This document shows, in pieces, positions 17,717-25,689 of a stretch of DNA of 39,658 nucleotides. Each line of letters begins with the position of its first letter. The first letter of the stretch is position 1. This DNA is from Deltaproteobacteria bacterium (GTDB lineage Bacteria; Myxococcota_A; UBA9160; UBA4427): the NCBI GenBank assembly GCA_002691205.1, contig NZHD01000052.1, positions 1 to 39,658 of the forward strand, in the 5' to 3' direction. The notes below the pieces were generated by a model. The model saw only the letters and a list, made by a program, of their open reading frames with translations, did not search any database and was not told the origin of the DNA. The position numbers and the translations under genes are program-made.

Positions 17717-18271
17717 TTATTTGGAGACGGAACCCTGCTTAATTAACTCTTCGAGAGGGTCTCCCTGCTCGTAACGTGCGAGAAGTTTCTCTGGATCGAA
17801 TTCAACACCGATTGGGTTTTTATTAAACGTCTCTGAATCCATAAAGGCCTGCGCTTCGGCTGCACTCTTAAAGTTGTCAATTTGGAGTTCAACTCGGTTG
17901 CCATCAGGGTCGTCATAATACAGTGAGGTCGTAGGACCGTGGTTAATGGTCCAAGCAGGAGAGATCCCTTCACTCTTCAATCTCTTATACGTCTGCATCA
18001 GGTCGCCAAGACTTTCAAAAGTGTATGCAAAATGCTCTAAACCGATGGACTGCGGCGGAGCCTCGACGAGGTCAGGAAGTTGAAGGAAGGCGAGTCGATG
18101 ATGCTCATCATCGTAGGTCACAAAGGCTGCAAAATCATTCTCATACGCAGACTTTGTTCCAAGGACTCTGGCATACCAGTTCACCATCACTTTCAGTTGC
18201 TTCGTCCGGAAAACAATATGAGCGAATTTAGTCGGACTTATCACCAAACTCAAATCAAGGGATCTTGACAT
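17717..18271 (-). CDS. VOC-family protein, extradiol-dioxygenase-like
   Basis: The 184-residue protein holds a vicinal-oxygen-chelate fold. The metal-ligand triad is visible: His18 in KFAHIVF, His80 in GLEHFAY and Glu128 in RVELQ. The spacing and the YYDDPDGNRVELQ strand resemble the catalytic domain of 2,3-dihydroxybiphenyl-type ring-cleaving dioxygenases more than glyoxalase I. The usual N-terminal non-catalytic module is absent, and the residues after 135 form a helical tail. It could therefore be a small extradiol dioxygenase, a glyoxalase-like isomerase or an unassigned VOC enzyme. GGAG lies 8 bases before the ATG. It is divergent from the TauD-like gene with a shared 201-base control region. 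Confidence 0.82.
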   Translation of the reverse strand: MSRSLDLSLVISPTKFAHIVFRTKQLKVMVNWYARVLGTKSAYENDFAAFVTYDDEHHRLAFLQLPDLVEAPPQSIGLEHFAYTFESLGDLMQTYKRLKSEGISPAWTINHGPTTSLYYDDPDGNRVELQIDNFKSAAEAQAFMDSETFNKNPIGVEFDPEKLLARYEQGDPLEELIKQGSVSK

Positions 18272-18472
18272 CGTTCAAAGCTCCTTATCTCTACTTCTTA
18301 TTTTCTCGGCTTCTTTAGAGCTAACCAAAAATCGAAATGGAGTTCAATCGATCCGCTTATTCCGAACCTTCCCCCGAGAACCTTAGAGAGCTCGCCTCAA
18401 CACGGAAGATAGGTTGAATCGCGAACAACGGGCAAGTCGCCTACCTTTTGGCATATTTTACTTGAGGAAACC

Positions 18473-19498
18473 ATGCCTGAAGAACTCCAAGTCCTTGAAA
18501 CACCCTGTGAGTGGCGAGCCCACGACCTCACCGATGAATCCGCTTGGACGGAAAAACTGAATGAGTCCGAACTTGAAGAGGTGGATGCAGCGCTTCAGCA
18601 CGCTCTTTCTATCTCAAGCGATATTCTTGATATCGACCGTGACCACTTTCCCCTTCCAAACCTTCAAAAACGAATTCATCAAATCGAAACTGAACTGATT
18701 GAAGGAAAGGGCATTGTTCTCATACGCGGTCTCCAAAGAGAGAGATATACGCAAGCTGAAATGGAGATGATCTACTGGGGGATCGGTCTACATCTGGGCA
18801 GCCCTTGGCCTCAAAACAAGCGCGGACACGTTTTAGGGGACGTGACCGATCAGGGGAAGCGCGGCGAAGACCCCACTTCGCGAGGCAACGAAATCGGACA
18901 AGTCGCCTTCCCGTACCATTCCGATGGTTCGGACCTCGTTGGTCTCATGTGCCTCCAAAAAGCCAGTTCGGGAGGAACCTCAACCGTCGCGAACGCAGTG
19001 GCTATCCATAACGACCTAGTTCGAAACGAGCCGGAATTAGCTTCGGCCCTCTACAATCCTCAACCCTATGACTTCCGTGGCGAGGAAGGGAATGGGGCTC
19101 GAGCGTGGTATGAGTTGCCCGTCTTCACCCGTTGGTCCAATCAGCTTTTCGTTCGCTACATCCGGCCATACATTCTCTCCTCTCAGCGACACGAGGATGC
19201 TCCTCGGATTGCCGAGCAAGCCGAGGCCGCCATGCAAGCTGTAGATACGATGACCCGTGACCCCCAGTACAACGTCTACATGGACCTTGAGCCTGGAGAT
19301 ATTCAATTTGTCAACAATTATCACATCCTCCATGCGCGAACAGCTTATGTCGACAATCGAGAGACTGGACAGGTTCGGCATCTAAAAAGGCTTTGGCTCT
19401 CCACGGATGTACTCAAAGACCGTCCCCCACATTTCCAACGCAACACCGCGTTACATTGGGAACGCAAACGTTCCGTGAGCCACGTTGAAATCACATGA
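18473..19498 (+). CDS. TauD/TfdA-family Fe(II)/2-oxoglutarate dioxygenase
   Basis: This 341-residue oxygenase has ligands His149-x-Asp151 in PYHSDGSD and distal His287 in NNYHILHART. Arg306 in HLKRLWL is placed to bind 2-oxoglutarate. ASSGGTSTVANAVAIHN and LEPGDIQFVNN are characteristic TauD-family segments. GEARAL-type sulfonate contacts of TauD itself are not recognisable, so the substrate is probably not taurine. Relatives act on small acids, sulfonates or betaine-like compounds. GAGGAAACC lies about 6 bases before the ATG. It is divergently paired with the VOC gene. With the PhyH protein this makes two 2-oxoglutarate oxygenases in 8 kb. Confidence 0.87.
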   Translation: MPEELQVLETPCEWRAHDLTDESAWTEKLNESELEEVDAALQHALSISSDILDIDRDHFPLPNLQKRIHQIETELIEGKGIVLIRGLQRERYTQAEMEMIYWGIGLHLGSPWPQNKRGHVLGDVTDQGKRGEDPTSRGNEIGQVAFPYHSDGSDLVGLMCLQKASSGGTSTVANAVAIHNDLVRNEPELASALYNPQPYDFRGEEGNGARAWYELPVFTRWSNQLFVRYIRPYILSSQRHEDAPRIAEQAEAAMQAVDTMTRDPQYNVYMDLEPGDIQFVNNYHILHARTAYVDNRETGQVRHLKRLWLSTDVLKDRPPHFQRNTALHWERKRSVSHVEIT

Positions 19499-19527
19499 AA
19501 ATAAAGCTTCTGTATGGTGACCTGAGC

Positions 19528-20583
19528 CTAAGGTTCGAACGAGTGTCGATCTAAGACCAACAAACGCCGAATCCAGTGGGCCCACTCCGTACATTGAGGT
19601 CGAGAAGCTTGAATGAGATTGCCCAGACGACGGGCTTCGGGATGCCCTCCCCCGACAACGGCTAACTGCTTTGCCGTACGTGGACTGCCGTGCTGCGCAG
19701 CCAAATTCCAGTCCTGACCAAACTGAATGCCGGGATCACCCCAGACCAAGTTTCGATCAGGGCCCACCGTTTGTGCCCCGACTACACTCGGGAAATCGAG
19801 TAACTGAGAGTGATCTATCAGGCCAACAACAAGGGCAGATGTCCCATCGTGATCAATTTGAACATTTAGATTGTTTTTAAAAACGTGAGACTTCAGATCG
19901 ACAGCACCCGATTCAACCTTCTCATGGTCATGGTCACTCACAACAATGATCACCATCTCGGACCACATGGATCGAAATCGTTCAAGCAGCTCGCCCAGCG
20001 CGGAATCCGTCAATCGACATTGCTCGCGAACGTCGTCGTTCCAAGGGCCACGCAAGTGACGTTCCGTATCGACTTCATCCAATTGAACAAAGGTAAAGTC
20101 TGCACTCATAGGATCAAGCTCATCAAAGGCCCCTACCACGCCCCGGTCTGCGCCGTATCCCAGTCGTCCCCTCGGTGCCGACTCAGGCAAATCTCCATTA
20201 TTCGGCCAATGAGCTGCGGCTGCACGAGCGCCGCAGACCCCAACCAGATTTTGATCACCGACGATGGCGATTGCTCTTTTTTGCGCATCTCTGCAATCGT
20301 CGAACAGAGTGCGACAAGCCGGGCCCGCTTCCTTCGCAGGAACGGGCTCTTCCGTCAACCAAGAGTGGCTTGTGAAAATTCCATGCTCAAAAGGCATTGC
20401 TCCCGTGATCAAGCTCGCATGATTCGGATACGTCGAAGCCGAAAGCACGGCCTCACCACCTTTTTGAGCAATACCGCCCTCCTGAGCGAGTTCAAAAAGA
20501 CAAGGCGTCCAATTCGGATCAACGCCTGAAAACGGGAAGGCGTCGAGAACTACGAATACAACCTTGGGTCTTTGCTCACTCAC
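19528..20583 (-). CDS. Type I phosphodiesterase/nucleotide pyrophosphatase-like, alkaline-phosphatase superfamily
   Basis: This is 351 residues from a GTG start with GGAGG 4 bases upstream. The metal-binding Asp14 (VVLDAFPFSG) and the nucleophile Thr51 in SASTYPNHASLITG match phosphodiesterase-type members, which use Thr rather than Ser. VSDHDHEK supplies later metal ligands. It also has TGAMPFEHGIF, as in the family. There is no signal peptide, so a cytosolic role is likely, unlike eukaryotic ectonucleotidases. The likely chemistry is hydrolysis of a phosphodiester, phosphonate or sulfate ester. It is divergent from the DUF3604 gene across 131 bases. Confidence 0.82.
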   Translation of the reverse strand: MSEQRPKVVFVVLDAFPFSGVDPNWTPCLFELAQEGGIAQKGGEAVLSASTYPNHASLITGAMPFEHGIFTSHSWLTEEPVPAKEAGPACRTLFDDCRDAQKRAIAIVGDQNLVGVCGARAAAAHWPNNGDLPESAPRGRLGYGADRGVVGAFDELDPMSADFTFVQLDEVDTERHLRGPWNDDVREQCRLTDSALGELLERFRSMWSEMVIIVVSDHDHEKVESGAVDLKSHVFKNNLNVQIDHDGTSALVVGLIDHSQLLDFPSVVGAQTVGPDRNLVWGDPGIQFGQDWNLAAQHGSPRTAKQLAVVGGGHPEARRLGNLIQASRPQCTEWAHWIRRLLVLDRHSFEP

Positions 20584-20710
20584 GTGGCCTCCGTTTGAGC
20601 CTTGATTCCGTTCATTCGCTTCAACGAGTATAAGCCCCCTGCAAGAGATTCCGCAGTCTTAGCCTTACTCCCTTTATACGACTACTCTATGACAGCAAAT
20701 TAAACCTATC

Positions 20711-20723
20711 GAGGATGGTCTTG
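20711..20723 (+). promoter_or_regulatory. Ribosome-binding site with ambiguous start (ATG at 20715 or TTG at 20721)
   Basis: GAGG at 20711-20714 touches the ATG at 20715, too close for normal initiation. The in-frame TTG at 20721 sits six bases away, the usual spacing. Start-site ambiguity affects only two residues. Confidence 0.5.
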
Positions 20724-22952
20724 GGTCGCACTCTTCTACGCTTTTTCCTGCTCCCACTTGCTGCGGTCATTGTCGCAGCGTTGATTGGCATAACGCTCAT
20801 CGCTGAGGGCGTAGGGGGGCGGCTACAAGGGCGAGAGACGGTTTCTCCTCAACCCAGACCATCCACTGAGATTCAAACGCATTCGCTCTCGGCGGTTCAA
20901 AAACCCGAGATCGCAAAAACGGAATCGCAGAGCCAAATTCTTTTTGGGGACCTTCACGTCCATACCACCTTCTCAGCAGACGCTTTCGCCTTCAGCCTAC
21001 CCATATTTCAAGGCGAGGGGGCTCATCCCCCCGCGGATGCTTGTGACTTCGCACGGTTCTGCTCTGCACTCGACTTCTGGTCAATCAACGATCATGCCGA
21101 GTCAATCACACCTCGCCAATGGGAAGAAACTCTTGAATCGATCCGCGAGTGCAATGAAGTCAGCGACCCTCTCAACCCGGATACTGTGGCCTTTCTTGGT
21201 TGGGAATGGACGCAGTCCGCACCTCCCAATGCTTCGGGTGAAAAAATTCACTACGGCCATAAGAACATCATTCTAAGAGACACCGAGCAAGATCAAGTTC
21301 CCACACGACCCATTGGAGCAGGGGCCGGCGGCCTTTTCCAACAGCCTTTGCCATCAGCCGTCTGGGCCTTAGCTCGTTTTGGCATCTCGGCTAGAGACCT
21401 CGATCAGCTCCAACCATATCTCGACTTTAATCGATTTCTACGAGAGGCTCGTAGCCTCAAACCCTGCCCGGAGGGTGTGCCGGTTCGAGACCTTCCAAAA
21501 GACTGCTTGGAAGGAGCGGAGACCCCTGAGATCCTTTTTCAAAAGTTAGATGACTGGGGCTTTCCAAGCCTGGTCATTCCACACGGTACAAGTTGGGGAA
21601 TTCATGCGCCTCCCGATGCAACGCTCGACCAACAACTGTCCAGGGCTGATCATGATCCAAAACGACAACGACTTTTTGAGGTTTACTCAGGGCATGGGAA
21701 TTCCGAGGTATACAGAAAGTTAATCGACATTAACTTCGATGAAGAGGGGGAACGCATTTGCGCTCCACCACAGAATGGTTACGTCCCGTGCTGCTGGCAA
21801 GCCGGAGAACTCATTCGAGAAAGATGCGAGCAAAACCTCACTGAATCCGAGTGCGAAGAGCGAGCCAAGCGCACTCGCCAACTCGCTGTGGAGACCGGAA
21901 ATGCCTACAGCGTCGTCTCCGGAACGACACCGGCCGACTGGCTGGAGTGTGGGCAACTGCCAAAGGGGTTTCTACCCGCCTTCGATTACCGCCCCAACAT
22001 GAGCGCACAGTACGGACTTTCAATTGTCAGCGAGGATGGCTCAACGTACCGATATGGACTCATTGCCTCGAGCGACAATCATAGTGCACGCGCCGGATCC
22101 GGATACAAAGAAATTCCGCGGAGTCCAATGAGTGATGCCTATGGGCTCAGAGACGACTGGCTGGATATGCTTTTGACCGAAGGCGCGAAAGACCCTCTAC
22201 CCCTCGAAACGCCTCAAACGATTCCAGGAGTCGCAACCGCTTTTGAACGAGGGGCTTCTTTTTATTATACAGGCGGCCTCATTGCAGTTCATGCCGGTGG
22301 GCGAGATCGCCAATCAATCTGGGACGCCCTCGAATCGCGAAATGTCTATGGCACATCAGGAGATCGCATTCTCCTTCACTTCAACCTCTTGAACAGTCCA
22401 GAAGGTTCACTGCCTATGGGAAGTGAGGCCGAAACCTCTGAGCCTCCCCATTTTGAAGTGCGTGCGCTGGGCGCATTTGAGCAGCATCCCGGATGCCCAG
22501 AAAGCGTTCGCGACCGACTGACTCCGGAACGCTTGCAAAAGCTTTGCCTCGGCGAATGCTACCATCCAAGTGATCGACGAAAAAAAATAGAACGAATTGA
22601 AGTCGTCCGTATACGAAAACAGCTCAATGCCAACGAATCGATAGAAGACCTCATCGAGGATCCCTGGCGTACCTTTCAGTGTGTCCCGAACGAAGCGGGG
22701 TGCAGGGTCAACTTCACTGACCCCGAGCCAGACACTGAACGAGAAAACGTATACTATGTTCGAGCTATACAAGAAGCCGAGCCTACTGTGAACGGTTCGC
22801 CGGTTCGCTGTGAGCGCGATGAGCACGGTGCCTGTGTTCGTGCGCGAAATTGTGCCGTTTCGGGGCCGCGCTTTGACCCAACTGACCCGTGTCTAGCAAA
22901 CGCTCAAGAGCGAGCCTGGTCTTCACCTCTCTTTATTCGATTCAATGACTGA
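20715..22952 (+). CDS. Membrane-anchored DUF3604-domain protein, cysteine-rich
   Basis: This is 745 residues from the ATG at 20715. GAGG abuts that ATG directly, whereas a TTG at 20721 has the same GAGG at a normal 6-base spacing. The true start may thus be two codons later. One N-terminal membrane segment (LRFFLLPLAAVIVAALIGI, about residues 8-27) anchors or exports it. The DUF3604 hallmark is a PHP-like metal site, GDLHVHTTFSADAF, with DFWSINDHAE and GHKNIIL. About 20 cysteines, several in close pairs (PCCW, CLGEC, ACVRARNC), suggest disulfide bonding in the periplasm. The enzymatic role of the domain is unproven. I infer a metal-dependent hydrolase. Confidence 0.88.
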   Translation: MVLGRTLLRFFLLPLAAVIVAALIGITLIAEGVGGRLQGRETVSPQPRPSTEIQTHSLSAVQKPEIAKTESQSQILFGDLHVHTTFSADAFAFSLPIFQGEGAHPPADACDFARFCSALDFWSINDHAESITPRQWEETLESIRECNEVSDPLNPDTVAFLGWEWTQSAPPNASGEKIHYGHKNIILRDTEQDQVPTRPIGAGAGGLFQQPLPSAVWALARFGISARDLDQLQPYLDFNRFLREARSLKPCPEGVPVRDLPKDCLEGAETPEILFQKLDDWGFPSLVIPHGTSWGIHAPPDATLDQQLSRADHDPKRQRLFEVYSGHGNSEVYRKLIDINFDEEGERICAPPQNGYVPCCWQAGELIRERCEQNLTESECEERAKRTRQLAVETGNAYSVVSGTTPADWLECGQLPKGFLPAFDYRPNMSAQYGLSIVSEDGSTYRYGLIASSDNHSARAGSGYKEIPRSPMSDAYGLRDDWLDMLLTEGAKDPLPLETPQTIPGVATAFERGASFYYTGGLIAVHAGGRDRQSIWDALESRNVYGTSGDRILLHFNLLNSPEGSLPMGSEAETSEPPHFEVRALGAFEQHPGCPESVRDRLTPERLQKLCLGECYHPSDRRKKIERIEVVRIRKQLNANESIEDLIEDPWRTFQCVPNEAGCRVNFTDPEPDTERENVYYVRAIQEAEPTVNGSPVRCERDEHGACVRARNCAVSGPRFDPTDPCLANAQERAWSSPLFIRFND

Positions 22953-23037
22953 GCCATGGCACTAGCAGACGCTCAAAAAAGGAATCAAGCCAGATACTTA
23001 CTCATACGCCAAGGAAGAAGGTTTGCCTGTAGCTTTC

Positions 23038-25566
23038 TTATGATTTCAAAACGGCGCGAACCTTCGCGACCAACTTCTCTGGTGTGTAGGGCTTCTCAAT
23101 GAATCCGCTGGGGTTCAGATTTGAAAATCGCAAGATGGCATCCTGCTCTGGATATCCGCTACACAAAATCGTCGGCGTCTCCGACTTCAATTCCCGAATA
23201 TGTCGGTGCGCTTCATCGCCGGACATATTCGGCATGGCGAGGTCAAGGACAACACATCGAATACCGTCTTGATGTTGTTTGAAAATTTCTAGCCCTTTTA
23301 CACCATCTTCGGCTTCAAGGGTTTCAAAACCAGCCCGTTGTAAAACCAGCACCGCCACTTCGCGTGCAAAGACCTCGTCTTCAATGATCAAGACTTGACC
23401 GTTTCCATGCCATGTCGAGTCTTCAACCTCAGAAACCTCCTCAGAGATTTCAAGGTGCGTAGCAGGCAACACCACTGCGATTGATGTGCCCTCTCCCGAT
23501 TGGCTATCAATCCGAATCCCACCGCCGTGACCTCGAACAATCCCAATCACAGCAGCGAGACCCAAACCACGCCCCGTGAACTTCGTCGTAAAGAACGGCT
23601 CAAAAATACGACGTTTCGTTTCATCATCCATGCCGCATCCGGTGTCCTTCACGGTTAACGTGACATAGCGTCCAGAAGAAAGGGATTCACCAAACTGAAG
23701 TTTTGCCAAGTCCCTTTCGTCTAGTTGTCCACTCGAGACCGAAAGGGAAACTCGTCCACCTCCCTCCCCAAGAGCCTCCGTCGCATTTGTAATCAAGTTC
23801 AGAACGACTTGCTGAATTTGACTTCCATCTGCTTGAACAGCAGGCAATTTTTCATCAAATTCATACTCAATAATGGAAGAGGCCGGCAATGAAGCACGGA
23901 GCAACTCCCCAATGTCTTCAACACTTTCGCGAAGATCAATGGGCTTAATCGAAACCGGCGCCTTTCCCGCATAGGCGAGCATTTGACGGCATAAATCAGC
24001 TGCGCGACGCGCGGCGCGATCAATGCTCTTGATACTCTTTTGCACAGGCGAATCATCTGGCAAGTCTTCAGCCGCAAGTCGCGCATGTCCCAAAACACCT
24101 ACCAAAAGGTTATTGAAATCGTGCGCGATGCCTCCGGCCAAAACACCAAGACTCTCTAATTTTTGAGCTTGCTCTAGTCTCTCTTCCATTCTTTTTTTAT
24201 CAGCTTCGGCTTCGACTAGATGCGTCACATTTCGACTCACTCCCGCTAGCCTTAGCCCGTCGCCCTGCGGCCGAGCTCGAATTGTATCGGCGAGATAAAT
24301 CGCTCTCCCGTCTTCTCCTAACAACCCATATTCCAGCTCCGCTTCACTCACTTTCCCTTCCGCCACATTCGAAATACTTTCACGTACACGATCTCGATCT
24401 TCAGGCACGATCATTTCAAACCACGAATCCGGCCAAACCGTATAGCTCTCAACCGGACGGTCACTCAACTGATTCGAGGTCGTACGCAACGGTTGCATCC
24501 TGCCGCCAGGATCCACATAAGCGCTCCATACGTGAACAGGGAGTTGATCAAGAACATCTTCCAACTCTGTCCGAGCTTCCTTTTCAGCCACCTCGGCCTT
24601 CGTTCGTCGTCGCGCTTCATCAAGCAATTGAGTATTTACGCTGGACAATTTTTCAGCGCGAAACCGATTTTGAAATGCAGTGGAGATTGAAAGTCCCAAA
24701 AGAATTCCCAACGCTGATCCGCCAAACAAGATGACCGCAGGCAGCGTACTCCGATAGGTCGCAATGACGGCGGGACCAGGCGTGAGCTTAATCGTCCATT
24801 CCATACCCACAAATGAAAGACGCCTAAACTGCGTATTCTCTTCACCTCCGGCCTCACCAATCCTTGACCACAATTCAGCGTTATCGTCTGAAATCGAAAT
24901 CGAATAGCCTGTAGCCTCACCTTCAAGAACTTCACTTAGAAGGGACCTGAGATCGTAGATAGCCACTACGAAAGTCGTCACGCCGTTTTCCTTAAGAACA
25001 GAGATGAGCCCGATTAGATCTACTTGCTCTTCATTAGAGCGCTCCAATGAAATTCCTCGAGCGCCCACTTGACCTCTTAGGTAATCCATGACCAAGACAC
25101 GTTGCTCTTTGAATTCATCTTCTTCTATTAGTCTCTCCCAAGACCTTTCTGCAGGAACTTGCAGAACCAGATTTTCTTGCCCATCCAACCAGATAAGATT
25201 CTTAATGGCGTCTGATGACTCAATCCAGTCTTGCGCCTCCATCGAAAGTTGCCTTCTCGACTCCACCGAATTCGCACTTAATCGCCATCCAAATTGGAAA
25301 AGTGGATGGAATGCGAAGTCTAAGTCCTTCCCCAGTTCACTGGCCAGATGCCCGATCTCCTTTCCAGCCGCATTCTCCAGTGCTTTATTCTCAGATATTC
25401 GAATCCAGACAGCACTGACCAATGAACCCGAAATAACAACCAATGCCAATCCGACTGGTAAAAGGTAAGGACGCCATATCGAGTTCCTGCGCTTTTTCGG
25501 GCTTAGCGTGTCGCTCTCTGCGGGAACTTTGGATTCGCTTAGATCTGATGGAGATTCCACGGCCAT
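23038..25566 (-). CDS. Hybrid sensor histidine kinase (periplasmic sensor, PAS, HisKA, HATPase, REC)
   Basis: The 842-residue protein has two membrane helices (about 32-55 and 274-297) that bracket a sensor domain of roughly 215 residues, probably periplasmic. After a linker coiled coil (305-340) comes a PAS-like domain (about 335-450). The phosphoacceptor is His482 in GGIAHDFNNLL. The ATPase boxes are N (NLITNATEAL, about 591), G1 (DTGCGM, about 641) and G2 (GRGLGLAA, about 665). A receiver domain fills 722-842 with Asp775 in VVLDLAMP and Lys825 in IEKPY. AGAGGA precedes the ATG. No response regulator or phosphotransfer protein lies beside it, so it is an orphan hybrid kinase. The ligand is unknown. 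Confidence 0.93.
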   Translation of the reverse strand: MAVESPSDLSESKVPAESDTLSPKKRRNSIWRPYLLPVGLALVVISGSLVSAVWIRISENKALENAAGKEIGHLASELGKDLDFAFHPLFQFGWRLSANSVESRRQLSMEAQDWIESSDAIKNLIWLDGQENLVLQVPAERSWERLIEEDEFKEQRVLVMDYLRGQVGARGISLERSNEEQVDLIGLISVLKENGVTTFVVAIYDLRSLLSEVLEGEATGYSISISDDNAELWSRIGEAGGEENTQFRRLSFVGMEWTIKLTPGPAVIATYRSTLPAVILFGGSALGILLGLSISTAFQNRFRAEKLSSVNTQLLDEARRRTKAEVAEKEARTELEDVLDQLPVHVWSAYVDPGGRMQPLRTTSNQLSDRPVESYTVWPDSWFEMIVPEDRDRVRESISNVAEGKVSEAELEYGLLGEDGRAIYLADTIRARPQGDGLRLAGVSRNVTHLVEAEADKKRMEERLEQAQKLESLGVLAGGIAHDFNNLLVGVLGHARLAAEDLPDDSPVQKSIKSIDRAARRAADLCRQMLAYAGKAPVSIKPIDLRESVEDIGELLRASLPASSIIEYEFDEKLPAVQADGSQIQQVVLNLITNATEALGEGGGRVSLSVSSGQLDERDLAKLQFGESLSSGRYVTLTVKDTGCGMDDETKRRIFEPFFTTKFTGRGLGLAAVIGIVRGHGGGIRIDSQSGEGTSIAVVLPATHLEISEEVSEVEDSTWHGNGQVLIIEDEVFAREVAVLVLQRAGFETLEAEDGVKGLEIFKQHQDGIRCVVLDLAMPNMSGDEAHRHIRELKSETPTILCSGYPEQDAILRFSNLNPSGFIEKPYTPEKLVAKVRAVLKS

Positions 25567-25689
25567 ACGTCAATCCTCTACACATCCGATTCAGAAGAAA
25601 GCATAGACCAGCGTCCGCAACATGTCGTGATCCTGCAAAAGCCAAGCACAGACAAGCAGACCGCATCTAAACGCGAACCAAGATGTATC

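Noticed and set aside
17203-17774. Two short plus-strand frames between the haem-motif and VOC genes
   Set aside because: No domain or binding site, and the second overlaps the VOC gene antisense.
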